A stretch of DNA of 58,445 nt from an uncultured Clostridia bacterium. GTDB lineage: Bacteria > Bacillota > Clostridia > Peptostreptococcales > Anaerovoracaceae. Shown here one piece after another: positions 38,454-47,215 of this stretch (position 1 is its first letter; each line of letters starts with the position of its first letter). The notes beneath the pieces were generated by a model. That model saw only the letters and a program-made list of their open reading frames with translations, was not told the origin of the DNA and searched no databases. Location: NCBI GenBank assembly GCA_944386595.1, contig CALXBQ010000027.1, positions 1 to 58,445 on the forward strand. The letters are read 5' to 3'. The position numbers were made by a program, and so were the translations under genes.

Positions 38454-39665
38454 ATGCTGATATTAAACGACTTTGAGAAGGCCACCGAGGTTGTAAAGAA
38501 GGTGGCCATAGAGACACCCCTTACATACAGCGACTACTTCAGCGACACCACGGGCAACAAGGTGTACCTTAAGCCTGAAAATATGCAGAAGACGGGCGCA
38601 TACAAGATAAGAGGAGCCTACTATAAGATAAGCACTCTCACCGACGAGGAAAGGTCAAAGGGACTGATTGCGGCGTCTGCCGGAAACCACGCCCAGGGCG
38701 TCGCCTATGCGGCAAAGGCTTACGGCTGCAAGGCAGTGATAGTCATGCCTGCAACGACTCCTCTCATGAAGGTCAATCGCACGAAGAGCTACGGGGCAGA
38801 GGTAATCCTGAAGGGAGACGTCTACGACGAATCGGCGGCCTATGCCATGAAGCTGGCAGAGGAAAAGGGATATACCTTCATTCCGCCTTTTGACGATCCG
38901 GACGTTGCGACGGGCCAGGGGACCATAGCCATGGAGATAGTCAAGGAGCTGCCTCTGGTGGACTATATTCTGGTTCCGGTAGGCGGAGGAGGACTTGCTA
39001 CCGGCGTTTCCACTCTCGCCAAAATGCTGAACCCGAAGATAAAGGTCATAGGTGTGGAGCCTGCGGGAGCCGCCTGCCTAAAGGCGTCCTTTGAGGCGGG
39101 AAAGCCCGTTACTCTGCCGAACGTGAACACCATTGCTGACGGCACGGCGGTAAAAACTCCGGGAAGCGTTATTTTCCCTTACCTTCAGAAGAATATCGAC
39201 GACATCATAACCGTGGAGGACGAGGAGCTCATCGTAGCGTATCTGGATATGGTTGAAAACCACAAGATGGTGGTGGAAAATTCGGGACTTCTCACCGTTG
39301 CCGCCTTAAAGCACCTTAAGGCCAGGGGCAAGAAAGTGGTCTCCATCCTAAGCGGCGGCAACATGGACATAATCACCATGTCTTCCGTAATACAGCACGG
39401 ACTCATCGCAAGAGACAGGATATTCACCATTTCCGTTCTCCTTCCGGATAAACCGGGCGAGCTTGTCAGGGTTGCGTCCCTCATAGCGGAAGAGCAGGGC
39501 AACGTTGTGCGCCTCGACCACAACCAGTTCGTAAGCATAAACAGGTCCGCGGCGGTGGAGCTGACCATTACCATAGAGGCTTTCGGAACGGAGCACAAGA
39601 CGAAGATCATAAACAGCCTGAAGAAGGCGGGCTACGATCCGAGAACGGAAAACGTAATGATGTAA
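38454..39665 (+). CDS. ilvA: threonine ammonia-lyase
   Basis: 403 residues. The PLP lysine is Lys51 in KTGAYKIRGAYYK, SAGNHAQGVAYAAK binds the phosphate side, and VPVGGGGLATG is the glycine loop. A C-terminal ACT-like domain begins FTISVLLPDKPGELVRVASL. This is the single-ACT short form, which can be biosynthetic or catabolic. Its place at the end of the ilv operon, three bases after ilvD, points to 2-ketobutyrate supply for isoleucine. Confidence 0.95.
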   Translation: MLILNDFEKATEVVKKVAIETPLTYSDYFSDTTGNKVYLKPENMQKTGAYKIRGAYYKISTLTDEERSKGLIAASAGNHAQGVAYAAKAYGCKAVIVMPATTPLMKVNRTKSYGAEVILKGDVYDESAAYAMKLAEEKGYTFIPPFDDPDVATGQGTIAMEIVKELPLVDYILVPVGGGGLATGVSTLAKMLNPKIKVIGVEPAGAACLKASFEAGKPVTLPNVNTIADGTAVKTPGSVIFPYLQKNIDDIITVEDEELIVAYLDMVENHKMVVENSGLLTVAALKHLKARGKKVVSILSGGNMDIITMSSVIQHGLIARDRIFTISVLLPDKPGELVRVASLIAEEQGNVVRLDHNQFVSINRSAAVELTITIEAFGTEHKTKIINSLKKAGYDPRTENVMM

Positions 39666-39683
39666 AAACGATTTCCAAAAATG

Positions 39684-39721
39684 AAACCGCACTGTATAAT
39701 ATAAGTACAGCGCGGTTTTTG
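39684..39721 (+). terminator. terminator of the ilv operon
   Basis: Stem AAACCGC-A-CTGTA / TACAG-C-GCGGTTT (39684-39696 with 39706-39718), one internal mismatch, followed by TTTTT. Confidence 0.85.
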
Positions 39722-39746
39722 CGTGCGTGAAACGGAGAGGAAGACC

Positions 39747-41114
39747 ATGAGAAAACCCGGGGCAAGCTCCCTTTGGCGCCTCGTTCCCGAGGACGTGAGG
39801 AACTTTATAGACATTTTAAAAGGCGAAGGCTATGAGGCCTGTGTGGTGGGCGGATGCGTCAGGGACATGATTCTTGGCAGAGAGCCTTCGGATTTTGATG
39901 TGACGACGTCGGCTCTGCCTGAAGACACCGTGAGAATTCTCGAATCAAAAGGCGTAAAGACTTTCGGAACGGGACTTAAGCACGGTACGGTCACGGCCCT
40001 TTCGGGAGCAGGTCCGGTGGAGATCACCACCTACAGAGTTGACGGAGAGTATAAGGATAACAGACACCCGGAGAAGGTAAGATTTACGTCGAGCCTTAGG
40101 GACGACCTTTCAAGGCGGGACTTTACGATAAACGCCATGGCTCTCGGCGAGGACGGAGTAAAGGATTACTTCGGCGGAACAGACGACCTTGAAAAGGGGA
40201 TAATCAGGGCCGTTGGCGATGGGGAAAAGCGGTTCAGGGAAGACGGGCTCAGAATCATGAGAGCACTGAGATTTGCAGCGACTTACGGTTTTGAGCTGGA
40301 CGAGAAAACTTCGGAGGCCGTTCTGTCGTGCCGAAAGCTCCTTGAGAATATCAGCAGGGAGAGGATTTATTCGGAGTTTACGAGGCTCATATGCGGTAAA
40401 GGTGCAGGCGGGATTTTAAGAAAGTACAGGGAGGTATTCTTTGAGATAATACCGGAGCTTGAAATCTGCTCGGGCTTTGACCAGAGAAGCAGCTTTCACC
40501 TGTACGACGTATACGAGCATATGGTGAGAGCCATGGAAAACGTAAGGCCTGAGCCGGTTATCAGAATGGCTGCGCTCTTTCACGATATAGGAAAGCCCGA
40601 CTGCTTTACCCTGGGAGACGACGGAGAAGGCCATTTCTACGGCCACGCCGAGATCGGAGAGGAAAAGGCGGGAGAAATCCTTGCCCGCCTGAAATCGGAC
40701 GGAGAAACGAGAAGAAGAGTGAAGCTTCTCGTGAAGAATCACCACCGCCAGGTGGAGGACACGGATAAAGCCGTAAGAAGGGCATTAGGAAAGCTGGGAG
40801 AGGAGCAGTTCTTCACGCTCCTTGAGCTGAAGCGCGCAGACGGCATAGCCACGGGAAAGCCGTCGGAGGACGAGGGACGTCACTGGCTCAAAGTCGAAAA
40901 GAGGGCGAAGGACATCATTGACAGAAAGGACTGCGTCAGCAAAAAGCAGCTTGCTGTAAGCGGAAGGGACCTTATGGAAGCGGGAATACCGCAGGGAAGG
41001 GTAATGGGAAGAATTCTGGACGAGCTACTTGAAGAGGTGCTGGACGACAGAATCCGCAACGATAAAGAGGAGTTGCTGAAAGAGGCGGCAGTATTGTATA
41101 ATATCTGCGGATAA
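39747..41114 (+). CDS. cca: CCA tRNA nucleotidyltransferase with HD domain
   Basis: 455 residues from the ATG at 39747, preceded by GGAGAGGAAG; a GTG at 39723 is inside the terminator tail. The class II head domain shows CVVGGCVRDMILGREPSDFD with the metal-binding DxD. DLSRRDFTINAMAL and EDGLRIMRALRFA form the neck. An HD domain (MAALFHDIGKPDCF) follows, as in many clostridial enzymes. It adds or repairs the 3' CCA of tRNAs. An HD-bearing form may also have phosphohydrolase activity. Confidence 0.93.
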   Translation: MRKPGASSLWRLVPEDVRNFIDILKGEGYEACVVGGCVRDMILGREPSDFDVTTSALPEDTVRILESKGVKTFGTGLKHGTVTALSGAGPVEITTYRVDGEYKDNRHPEKVRFTSSLRDDLSRRDFTINAMALGEDGVKDYFGGTDDLEKGIIRAVGDGEKRFREDGLRIMRALRFAATYGFELDEKTSEAVLSCRKLLENISRERIYSEFTRLICGKGAGGILRKYREVFFEIIPELEICSGFDQRSSFHLYDVYEHMVRAMENVRPEPVIRMAALFHDIGKPDCFTLGDDGEGHFYGHAEIGEEKAGEILARLKSDGETRRRVKLLVKNHHRQVEDTDKAVRRALGKLGEEQFFTLLELKRADGIATGKPSEDEGRHWLKVEKRAKDIIDRKDCVSKKQLAVSGRDLMEAGIPQGRVMGRILDELLEEVLDDRIRNDKEELLKEAAVLYNICG

Positions 41115-41155
41115 ATTTATGAAATTCATGATAATATATTGACGGGAGAAATTTA

Positions 41156-41797
41156 ATGAGAAATTACAGAAACATAGATATGGAAAAATATCCGAGAATC
41201 GATCACTTCAGATACTTTTCCGGATTTGCGATTCCCTACGGAGGGGTCACGGCGGACGTGGACATTACGGATTTTATGAAAACACTGAGGGAGAAGGAAC
41301 TGCCTTTCTTTCTGTCGTTTTTCTACTGCGTCATAAGGGCCGCCAACGACGTTCCAGAGCTGAGGCAGAGAATTACAGGGGAGAACAGAGATAAGATAGT
41401 CGAGTACGAATACTGCGACGCCGGCTACACCGTGGCTCTTCCCGATTCCACGTACTGCTACTGCATACTGGGCTGCGATAAGCCGTTTGACGAGTTTCTT
41501 CCTTACGCGCAGGAGGAGCAGAGAAAGGCCGTGGAAAACCCGAGCATCGAGGACGGAGACTACAGGGACGAGATGTTTTTTATCTCTTCGGTTCCGTGGA
41601 TTTCATATAACGACGTGTTCCAGCCGCTGCCTCATCCGGCGGACAGCACGCCGAGGATAGTGTGGGGAAAGTACAGGGAGGAGAACGGAAAGTACGTCAT
41701 ACCGGTTACCATTCTCTGCAACCACGCTCTGGTGGACGGAATCCACATAGCAAGGTTCTTCGAGGGAATAGAAAGGCACTTTCAGGATATAAGGTAA
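41156..41797 (+). CDS. chloramphenicol acetyltransferase-like (CatA fold) protein
   Basis: 213 residues, the CAT length. The C-terminal active-site motif is NHALVDGIHIARFF, with His190 as the likely catalytic base and Asp194. EMFFISSVPWISYNDVFQP matches the conserved region before it. CAT enzymes work as trimers and transfer acetyl from acetyl-CoA. True CAT has HHAVCDGFH. Many clostridial genomes carry such chromosomal relatives without known resistance, so the substrate is open. GGGAG precedes the ATG. Confidence 0.85.
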   Translation: MRNYRNIDMEKYPRIDHFRYFSGFAIPYGGVTADVDITDFMKTLREKELPFFLSFFYCVIRAANDVPELRQRITGENRDKIVEYEYCDAGYTVALPDSTYCYCILGCDKPFDEFLPYAQEEQRKAVENPSIEDGDYRDEMFFISSVPWISYNDVFQPLPHPADSTPRIVWGKYREENGKYVIPVTILCNHALVDGIHIARFFEGIERHFQDIR

Positions 41798-41802
41798 AAA
41801 AC

Positions 41803-41836
41803 AGAGGGTAGTGAGCATTCAGCTTCATTACCCTCT
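41803..41836. terminator. bidirectional terminator between the CAT-like gene and trpS
   Basis: Stem AGAGGGTA/TACCCTCT (41803-41810 with 41829-41836) with T runs on both strands (TTTTCT on plus, GTTTTTTA on minus). Confidence 0.8.
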
Positions 41837-41857
41837 TTTCTAATGCGCTTTTATTGT

Positions 41858-42838
41858 TTAAAGACCCAGTCCGAAGTTCTCTTTTACTCTCTTCATGGTC
41901 TTTTCGGCGATGGCATTTGCTTTTTCGCTTCCGTCCTTCAGTATTGTCTTAAGCTCTCCGGAATTTCTTATTTCTTCATAGCGGCTCTTTATCGGAGCGA
42001 GAGCATCGACGGTTATCTCAACGAGATCCTTCTTGAAATCACCGTAGCCGCGTCCGTCGTATTCCGCAGTTATATCGTCTATAGTTCTTCCCGAAAGAAC
42101 ACTGTATATGTTCAGCAGGTTGCTTATTCCCGGCTTGTTTTCGGGATCGAATCTTATCACGCCGTCGGAATCGGTGGTGGCTCTCATAATGGATTTTTTA
42201 ATCTTTGACGGCTCGTCGAGGAGAGAGATTCTGCTGTGAATGTTTTCGGTAGATTTGCTCATCTTCTGGGTAGGATCGTCGAGGGCCATGATTCTTGCGC
42301 CCTCCTTCATGTATCTTCCTTCTGGAACCACAAAGGTTTTCTTTCTCGTGTTATTCACCCTTATGGCCAGGTCTCTCGTAAGCTCAATGTGCTGCTTCTG
42401 GTCGTTTCCGACAGGAACGATGTCCGTATCGTAAAGTAGTATGTCGGCCGCCATGAGAACAGGATAGGTGAGAAGCCCTGCCGGCGCGGATTCCCTGTTG
42501 TGGCTCTTTGCCTTGAACTGAGTCATTCTGAAAAGCTCGCCTGTGTTGGCGCAGCATGTGAGAACCCAGGAAAGCTCCACGTGGCCGGGAACGTCAGACT
42601 GAACAAAAACTATGGATTTGGAAGGATCCACTCCTACGGCAAGATAGAGGGAAGCTACGTCGAGGATGTGCTCCTTCAGCGCCTTCGGATCCTGAGGAAC
42701 CGTGATGGCGTGAAGGTCGACGATGCAGTATATGCACTGGTGATCATCCTGAAGCTCCACAAACTGTTTAAGAGCTCCCAGGTAGTTTCCAAGGTGTATA
42801 TTGCCGGTAGGCTGGACGCCGGAAAAAACTCTTTTCAT
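41858..42838 (-). CDS. trpS: tryptophan--tRNA ligase
   Basis: 326 residues, class Ic synthetase. The HIGH-like motif is TGNIHLGNYLG (11-21) and the KMSKS loop is DPTQKMSKSTEN. GVDPSKSIVFVQSDVPGH and VGNDQKQHIELTRDLA are family signatures. Monocistronic, between its own promoter and a bidirectional terminator. No T-box was seen in its short leader. Confidence 0.97.
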   Translation of the reverse strand: MKRVFSGVQPTGNIHLGNYLGALKQFVELQDDHQCIYCIVDLHAITVPQDPKALKEHILDVASLYLAVGVDPSKSIVFVQSDVPGHVELSWVLTCCANTGELFRMTQFKAKSHNRESAPAGLLTYPVLMAADILLYDTDIVPVGNDQKQHIELTRDLAIRVNNTRKKTFVVPEGRYMKEGARIMALDDPTQKMSKSTENIHSRISLLDEPSKIKKSIMRATTDSDGVIRFDPENKPGISNLLNIYSVLSGRTIDDITAEYDGRGYGDFKKDLVEITVDALAPIKSRYEEIRNSGELKTILKDGSEKANAIAEKTMKRVKENFGLGL

Positions 42839-42886
42839 CTTGTATTTTGACCTCCGGTTTCAAGTAACAAAAAATTCAACAAGTCT

Positions 42887-42915
42887 ATTCTATATCCCGT
42901 TGAAATCTTTGTCAA
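42887..42915 (-). promoter_or_regulatory. promoter of trpS
   Basis: On the minus strand TTGACA (42915-42910) and TAGAAT (42892-42887) are 17 bases apart. Confidence 0.75.
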
Positions 42916-42998
42916 ACAAAATGAGCCGGATTGCCGGGCGCCTGAGACAAATTGTGCAAAAATCCTGCCATATTAATTGTATGGGAAAAAGGAAACAA

Positions 42999-43061
42999 TT
43001 TGTAAAAAAATCCCTAAATTTACAAAAATATATTGACACGCGCCTTCCTGCGGAGTATGAT
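42999..43061 (+). promoter_or_regulatory. promoter of the tad operon with upstream inverted repeat
   Basis: TTGACA (43033-43038) and TATGAT (43056-43061) are 17 bases apart. An 8-bp inverted repeat TTTGTAAA/TTTACAAA (42999-43006 and 43019-43026) ends 6 bases before the -35 box, a position suited to an activator or repressor. Confidence 0.75.
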
Positions 43062-43086
43062 GTTACCACGAAGGAAGTGGCAGATT

Positions 43087-44154
43087 ATGTATAAGAATAT
43101 AATTTATGTTAGTCTGGCTGACCCTGACTTTCAGAATATGTTTGCTGAAAGGCTCGCATCCGTAAGCAGGAATCTTGACATAAGAACTGCCACAGATGTT
43201 GGAGTTTTGTCGGAAAGCTTCAGCCGGTCCTTTAAGTTCAATGTTTGTGTCTATGATGAGGTGACGGAGAAAAACATCTCATCAGACTGGAAATCCGATG
43301 ATTCATGTATTTGTATCAGACTGACATACGATCGGGATTCTGCGCGGAATGCGGGCGGTGAGAATGCGCTGTATGCCTATGAAGGAGCGAGGGAAACGGC
43401 GGAACGTATAGGGGAGCTTATAAGTGAGAGAACGGGTGAAAAAATTCCCTTTTCCCGGGAGGAGGAAAGACCAGTCACCATAGCCGTTTTTTCCTGTGAC
43501 GGCGGAACGGGTGTAACGGCTGTCGCGGCGGGGATAACGGCAATGATTCCCGTAATGTACGGGGAGAAGGTACTGTATATCGGCTACGGACCGTTTGCGG
43601 GCGCGATGCCCCCTCTGCTGCCTTTGAGAGATTCTGAAAGTGGCGCCTCGGGAGAGAGTCCGGGAAGTCTGCCTGCCGTGCTTTACCGCATCAGGAAGGG
43701 AAAAGCCTTTGATATAAACAGGTTTATACGTGACGGAGAAGGCTGGGGCGTTTTAAATACGGGAACGTTTAATCCCGGATACGGAAGGCTTGAATACGCT
43801 GACATCGACAGGATAGGGGTTTTGGCCGCGGCAGGCTGGGGAGCGGGGTATCTGCTTCTTGACCTGGGCAGCCGCCTTGATGAAAACGCCGTGAACATTT
43901 TGTCCGGGTCGGATATAGTCATAGAGGTCTCTTCGAGGGACGGAAGATTTGTCTGCGAAACCATAGCGGGTGAAGAAAGCGGCGCAGGCAGGAAATATAT
44001 AAAAATAAGAAACAGGTGGAAAGGAGAATGGAGCAGGGAGGAGGAGAATGTGTTTTACATCTCGGAGTTTAAGGAGCTGACGGAAGGAAGCCTTGATACG
44101 AGGTTCGGAACGGAACTTGTGCCGGCGGTCAGGGAAATTGCGGAAGGAAAATAA
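43087..44154 (+). CDS. tadZ: TadZ/CpaE-like MinD-type protein of the Tad locus
   Basis: 355 residues from the ATG at 43087, with AAGGAAG upstream; the longer frame from 43033 covers the promoter. Residues 1-125 resemble a degenerate receiver-like N-terminal domain. A MinD/ParA-like domain follows. Its P-loop is degenerate (CDGGTGVTA at 137-145), with no signature lysine in the GKT position. TadZ/CpaE proteins localise the Tad assembly machine at the pole. First gene of the operon. The annotation rests mainly on the fold and context. Confidence 0.8.
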   Translation: MYKNIIYVSLADPDFQNMFAERLASVSRNLDIRTATDVGVLSESFSRSFKFNVCVYDEVTEKNISSDWKSDDSCICIRLTYDRDSARNAGGENALYAYEGARETAERIGELISERTGEKIPFSREEERPVTIAVFSCDGGTGVTAVAAGITAMIPVMYGEKVLYIGYGPFAGAMPPLLPLRDSESGASGESPGSLPAVLYRIRKGKAFDINRFIRDGEGWGVLNTGTFNPGYGRLEYADIDRIGVLAAAGWGAGYLLLDLGSRLDENAVNILSGSDIVIEVSSRDGRFVCETIAGEESGAGRKYIKIRNRWKGEWSREEENVFYISEFKELTEGSLDTRFGTELVPAVREIAEGK

Positions 44155-44158
44155 GAGT

Positions 44159-45340
44159 ATGGACGGAATTCTGAAGGCAGAGGAGGCCGTAAGAAAGAAA
44201 ATACTGGAGAAGGGGGAGCTTACCGATGAAGAAGTCATCGACATGATAGAGGAAGAGCTGTTTAAAAGCGATCCCGGAATGAGTCCGGACGGATACGAAG
44301 AGGCCGTCTTTCGGATATTCGGGAGAATAAGGAGCAGACTGGGGCCTCTTTACAGGCTCGCAGGCGACAGAGATATAAACGAAATAATGGTAAACGGATT
44401 CGAGAATGTTTTCGTAGAGAAGAGGGGAGAAATAAAGCGGGTAAAGAGCGTGTTCACATCGACCGGGGAGCTGGAGGACGTAATAAGAAATATAGCGGCG
44501 GAGGTGAGGCGTGAAATAAACGAGCTCAATCCCATCCTCGACGCAAGGCTTTCGGACGGTTCCAGAGTCAATGCGGTATATAAGAATATAGCGCTCTCGG
44601 GCCCGGTTCTCACCATAAGGAAATTCAGCAGAAACAGAATGACGATGAAGAAGCTGACGGAGTTCGGTTCCATTTCGGAGGAATGCGCTCAGATGCTCAG
44701 GACGCTCGTGGAAAGCGGATACAATATCTTTGTGAGCGGAGGAACATCAAGCGGAAAGACCACATTTCTGAACGCCCTTTCGGATTTTATTCCGGAGGAA
44801 AAACGGGTGATCATCATAGAGGATTCGGCTGAGCTTCAGCTTACGGGAGTTGATAATCTCGTTCAGATGGAATGTCACAACGCCAATTCTCTCGGCAAGG
44901 GGCTCGTATCCATGGATATGCTCATAAAGACCAGCCTCAGAATGAGGCCGGATTACATAATAATCGGAGAGGTAAGAGGCAGAGAGGTGGCGGATATGCT
45001 TCAGGCGCTTAACACCGGTCACTGCGGTATGTCTACCGGTCACGGCAATTCGGTCAGAGGAATGCTCAGAAGGCTTGAGGCCATGTATTTAATGGCGGGA
45101 AAGCTTCCTCTTGAGGCCATAAGAGCTCAGATAGTCGAGGCCCTGGACATTATGGTTCACCTTGCCAGAACGGCAGACGGAAAGCGCAGAGTCATAGAGG
45201 TTCAGGAAATAGCGGGAATAGAAGGTGACAGCTATGTACTTAATCCTTTGTTTCTGCCCGGAGAGGATATGAGGCTGAAAAGGACGGGAAACGAGATATG
45301 CAGAAACATAAAGCTGAAGCTGAAAGGGTTTCAGGTGTGA
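44159..45340 (+). CDS. tadA: Tad pilus assembly ATPase (CpaF/TadA)
   Basis: 393 residues from the ATG at 44159, four bases after tadZ. It is a type II/IV secretion ATPase of the CpaF family: DINEIMVNGFENVFVEKRG, then Walker A SGGTSSGKTT (193-202), and the Asp/His boxes around RPDYIIIGEVRGREVADML and GHCGMSTGHGNS. It powers pilin polymerisation on the cytoplasmic face. Only one ATPase is encoded, as in other Tad systems. Confidence 0.95.
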   Translation: MDGILKAEEAVRKKILEKGELTDEEVIDMIEEELFKSDPGMSPDGYEEAVFRIFGRIRSRLGPLYRLAGDRDINEIMVNGFENVFVEKRGEIKRVKSVFTSTGELEDVIRNIAAEVRREINELNPILDARLSDGSRVNAVYKNIALSGPVLTIRKFSRNRMTMKKLTEFGSISEECAQMLRTLVESGYNIFVSGGTSSGKTTFLNALSDFIPEEKRVIIIEDSAELQLTGVDNLVQMECHNANSLGKGLVSMDMLIKTSLRMRPDYIIIGEVRGREVADMLQALNTGHCGMSTGHGNSVRGMLRRLEAMYLMAGKLPLEAIRAQIVEALDIMVHLARTADGKRRVIEVQEIAGIEGDSYVLNPLFLPGEDMRLKRTGNEICRNIKLKLKGFQV

Positions 45341-46077
45341 AGCCGAAATATATAAGGCTGCCGGAGAAAAAGGAGATCAGGTATTTCGGAATGCTTGCGC
45401 TTCTTACTCTGGCTGCAGGAATTATCTTCTACAGAAGCCTGATTCCCGCAGCGGCCGCGTTGCCCCTTTACATCGCGACCGTGGAAAGGTACGGGAAGTG
45501 GCTTTCTGAAAAAGAAAAGAGGGAACTGAGGAATCAGTTTAAGGATATGCTGTACAGCTTTTCGTCATCTTTTTCATCAGGAAGGCACATGGCGGAAGCC
45601 ATGGAGGAAGCCGTGGAAGCGCTGGAAGGCATATACCGGGGCAGGTGCGCGCTGTCGGAAAGACTTGAATACATGCTGCGTCAGATAAGGGATACAGGTG
45701 ACACAGACATATCCGTCTGGGAAGAATTTGCGACCCGGACCAATGTCGCAGAAATAGAGGAGTTTACACAGGTCTTTCGGGTGTGCAGGGATACTGGAGG
45801 GGATTTGATTAAAGCTGCGGACAGAGCGGCATCCATAATCACCGACAAGATAAACATCGAAAACGAGATAAGAGCGATGTCGGCGCAGAAGAAGACGGAA
45901 GGAAAGCTTATAACCGTTATGCCGGTCGTACTCATACTGTTTTTAAGCGTCGTATCTCCGGAGTACATAGAACCTCTTTACGGGACGACGGCCGGACGAA
46001 TTGTGATGACGGCGGTGATTATCATAATGGTATTCGCATACGTACTGGTGGAAAGGATTACAGCCATTGAAGTTTAA
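45298..46077 (+). CDS. tadB: Tad inner platform protein TadB
   Basis: 259 residues, with an ATG at 45298 that overlaps tadA by 43 bases; a GTG at 45337 is an alternative start. Two membrane segments near residues 31-55, a cytoplasmic T2SSF-type helical domain (KDMLYSFSSSFSSGRHMAEA and on), and two C-terminal membrane helices. Membrane platform on which TadA acts, together with TadC. Confidence 0.87.
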   Translation: MQKHKAEAERVSGVKPKYIRLPEKKEIRYFGMLALLTLAAGIIFYRSLIPAAAALPLYIATVERYGKWLSEKEKRELRNQFKDMLYSFSSSFSSGRHMAEAMEEAVEALEGIYRGRCALSERLEYMLRQIRDTGDTDISVWEEFATRTNVAEIEEFTQVFRVCRDTGGDLIKAADRAASIITDKINIENEIRAMSAQKKTEGKLITVMPVVLILFLSVVSPEYIEPLYGTTAGRIVMTAVIIIMVFAYVLVERITAIEV

Positions 46078-47050
46078 GGTTTTTTCGATATCAGGATATC
46101 TGAAAAGGGAAAGGAAAAACATAATAGTAAGTCTGATGGCAACGTGTCTCGTGTTCGCGCTGGTATGCGTAAAGGACTTTGCGGAGGACGGATTCTATTC
46201 CGAAAGTGAAAGGGGAAGTCTCGACGCAATCGAGATGAACGGCAGGGAAAGTCTGTCGACAGCCCTTAAGATTACCGGTTTCAGGGACGGAGTGTCCGTT
46301 GAAAGGGATGCCGTGATTTACATAGGAGGTGATAAAAAAGAGAAAGAAGCTGCTGCGGAAAGCACGGGAGAAGATGTGCAGGACGAAATAAAGCGTTCCA
46401 TGGATGAAGCCGTAAGGACGGTGGAAAATGCAGGCGGAGACAGAATAGAGCTGCCGATGGTTCTCGAGGACGGAACTCTGCTTCTATGGGAAAAGCCTGA
46501 CGGAAGGGAAAAATATGCGGTTTTATTAATGTTTCCGGCAATGCTCCTGTTCTTCTATAAGGGAGAAAGAGAGAAGGCGGAAAAGGCTGCCGGGGAGAGA
46601 AGGGACAGCGTTATCAGAGATCTTCCGTCATTCAATTCGCAGATACTGCTACTTTTGGGAAGCGGGCTCATCTTTGAAGAAGCGTTTGCGAAGGTGGCAG
46701 ACGGGTACGGCGAGAAGTCCGAAAGAAGCTACTTTGAAAATATGGTAGTGGAGATGAGCAGAAAGTGCAGAGAGACGAACATTTCCGCAGCAAAGGCCAT
46801 GGATATTTATTCCGCAAAAATCGGCGTCAGGGAGTTCAGCCGGATAAAGGAAATAATACTGACGGCCGGATACAAGGGAACCGATCTTTCGGAAAAGCTT
46901 GCCGATGAGGGAGAGCTCCTGTGGAACAACAGGAAAAAGACTGCAGAGGAGAGAGGAAAAATCGCCGAAACCAAGCTGTCAATACCGCTGGCGCTGCTGC
47001 TCCTTGCGCTCATAGGCGTAACGGCGGCCCCCGCGATGATGCAGATGTAA
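46067..47050 (+). CDS. tadC: Tad inner platform protein TadC
   Basis: 327 residues, TTG start at 46067, overlapping tadB by 11 bases, with AAAGGA about 9 bases upstream. N-terminal membrane helix (about 20-37), an extracytoplasmic insertion, a second helix near 155-170, and a T2SSF-like domain (DLPSFNSQILLLLGSGLIFE), with a last helix before the C terminus. Partner of TadB. Confidence 0.85.
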   Translation: MKFKVFSISGYLKRERKNIIVSLMATCLVFALVCVKDFAEDGFYSESERGSLDAIEMNGRESLSTALKITGFRDGVSVERDAVIYIGGDKKEKEAAAESTGEDVQDEIKRSMDEAVRTVENAGGDRIELPMVLEDGTLLLWEKPDGREKYAVLLMFPAMLLFFYKGEREKAEKAAGERRDSVIRDLPSFNSQILLLLGSGLIFEEAFAKVADGYGEKSERSYFENMVVEMSRKCRETNISAAKAMDIYSAKIGVREFSRIKEIILTAGYKGTDLSEKLADEGELLWNNRKKTAEERGKIAETKLSIPLALLLLALIGVTAAPAMMQM

Positions 47051-47080
47051 CGTAAAAGGATACGGGAAAGGAAGGATACA

Positions 47081-47215
47081 ATGCTTAAAAATAAAAAAGG
47101 TATGGAATTTGTACAGGTCGCTATACTCATAGCTCTGGCAGTTGCTTTAGGCATAATATTCAGGACACAGATTACGGAGTTTGTAAACAACACGTTTGCG
47201 GATTTAAACAGCTGA
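47081..47215 (+). CDS. flp: Flp1-like type IVb pilin
   Basis: 44 residues, ATG at 47081 with GAAAGGAAGG upstream. Short basic leader MLKNKKG, then MEFVQVAILIALAVALGIIF, a hydrophobic helix with a Glu at position +2 from the glycine, and the tail RTQITEFVNNTFADLNS, which resembles Flp1 pilins (QITEFVN). Cleavage after Gly7 would leave a 37-residue pilin. It lies between tadC and tadE; its TGA overlaps the tadE ATG. It is the likely fibre subunit. Confidence 0.88.
   Translation: MLKNKKGMEFVQVAILIALAVALGIIFRTQITEFVNNTFADLNS

Noticed and set aside
42839-43086. Possible tryptophan T-box upstream of trpS
   Set aside because: The leader is only about 40 bases after the promoter, with no T-box sequence (TGGNACCGCG) and no terminator.
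46067-46080. A later ATG start for tadC instead of TTG at 46067
   Set aside because: The next ATG falls inside the first membrane helix, while the TTG has AAAGGA at a normal distance and overlaps the tadB stop as in the rest of the operon.
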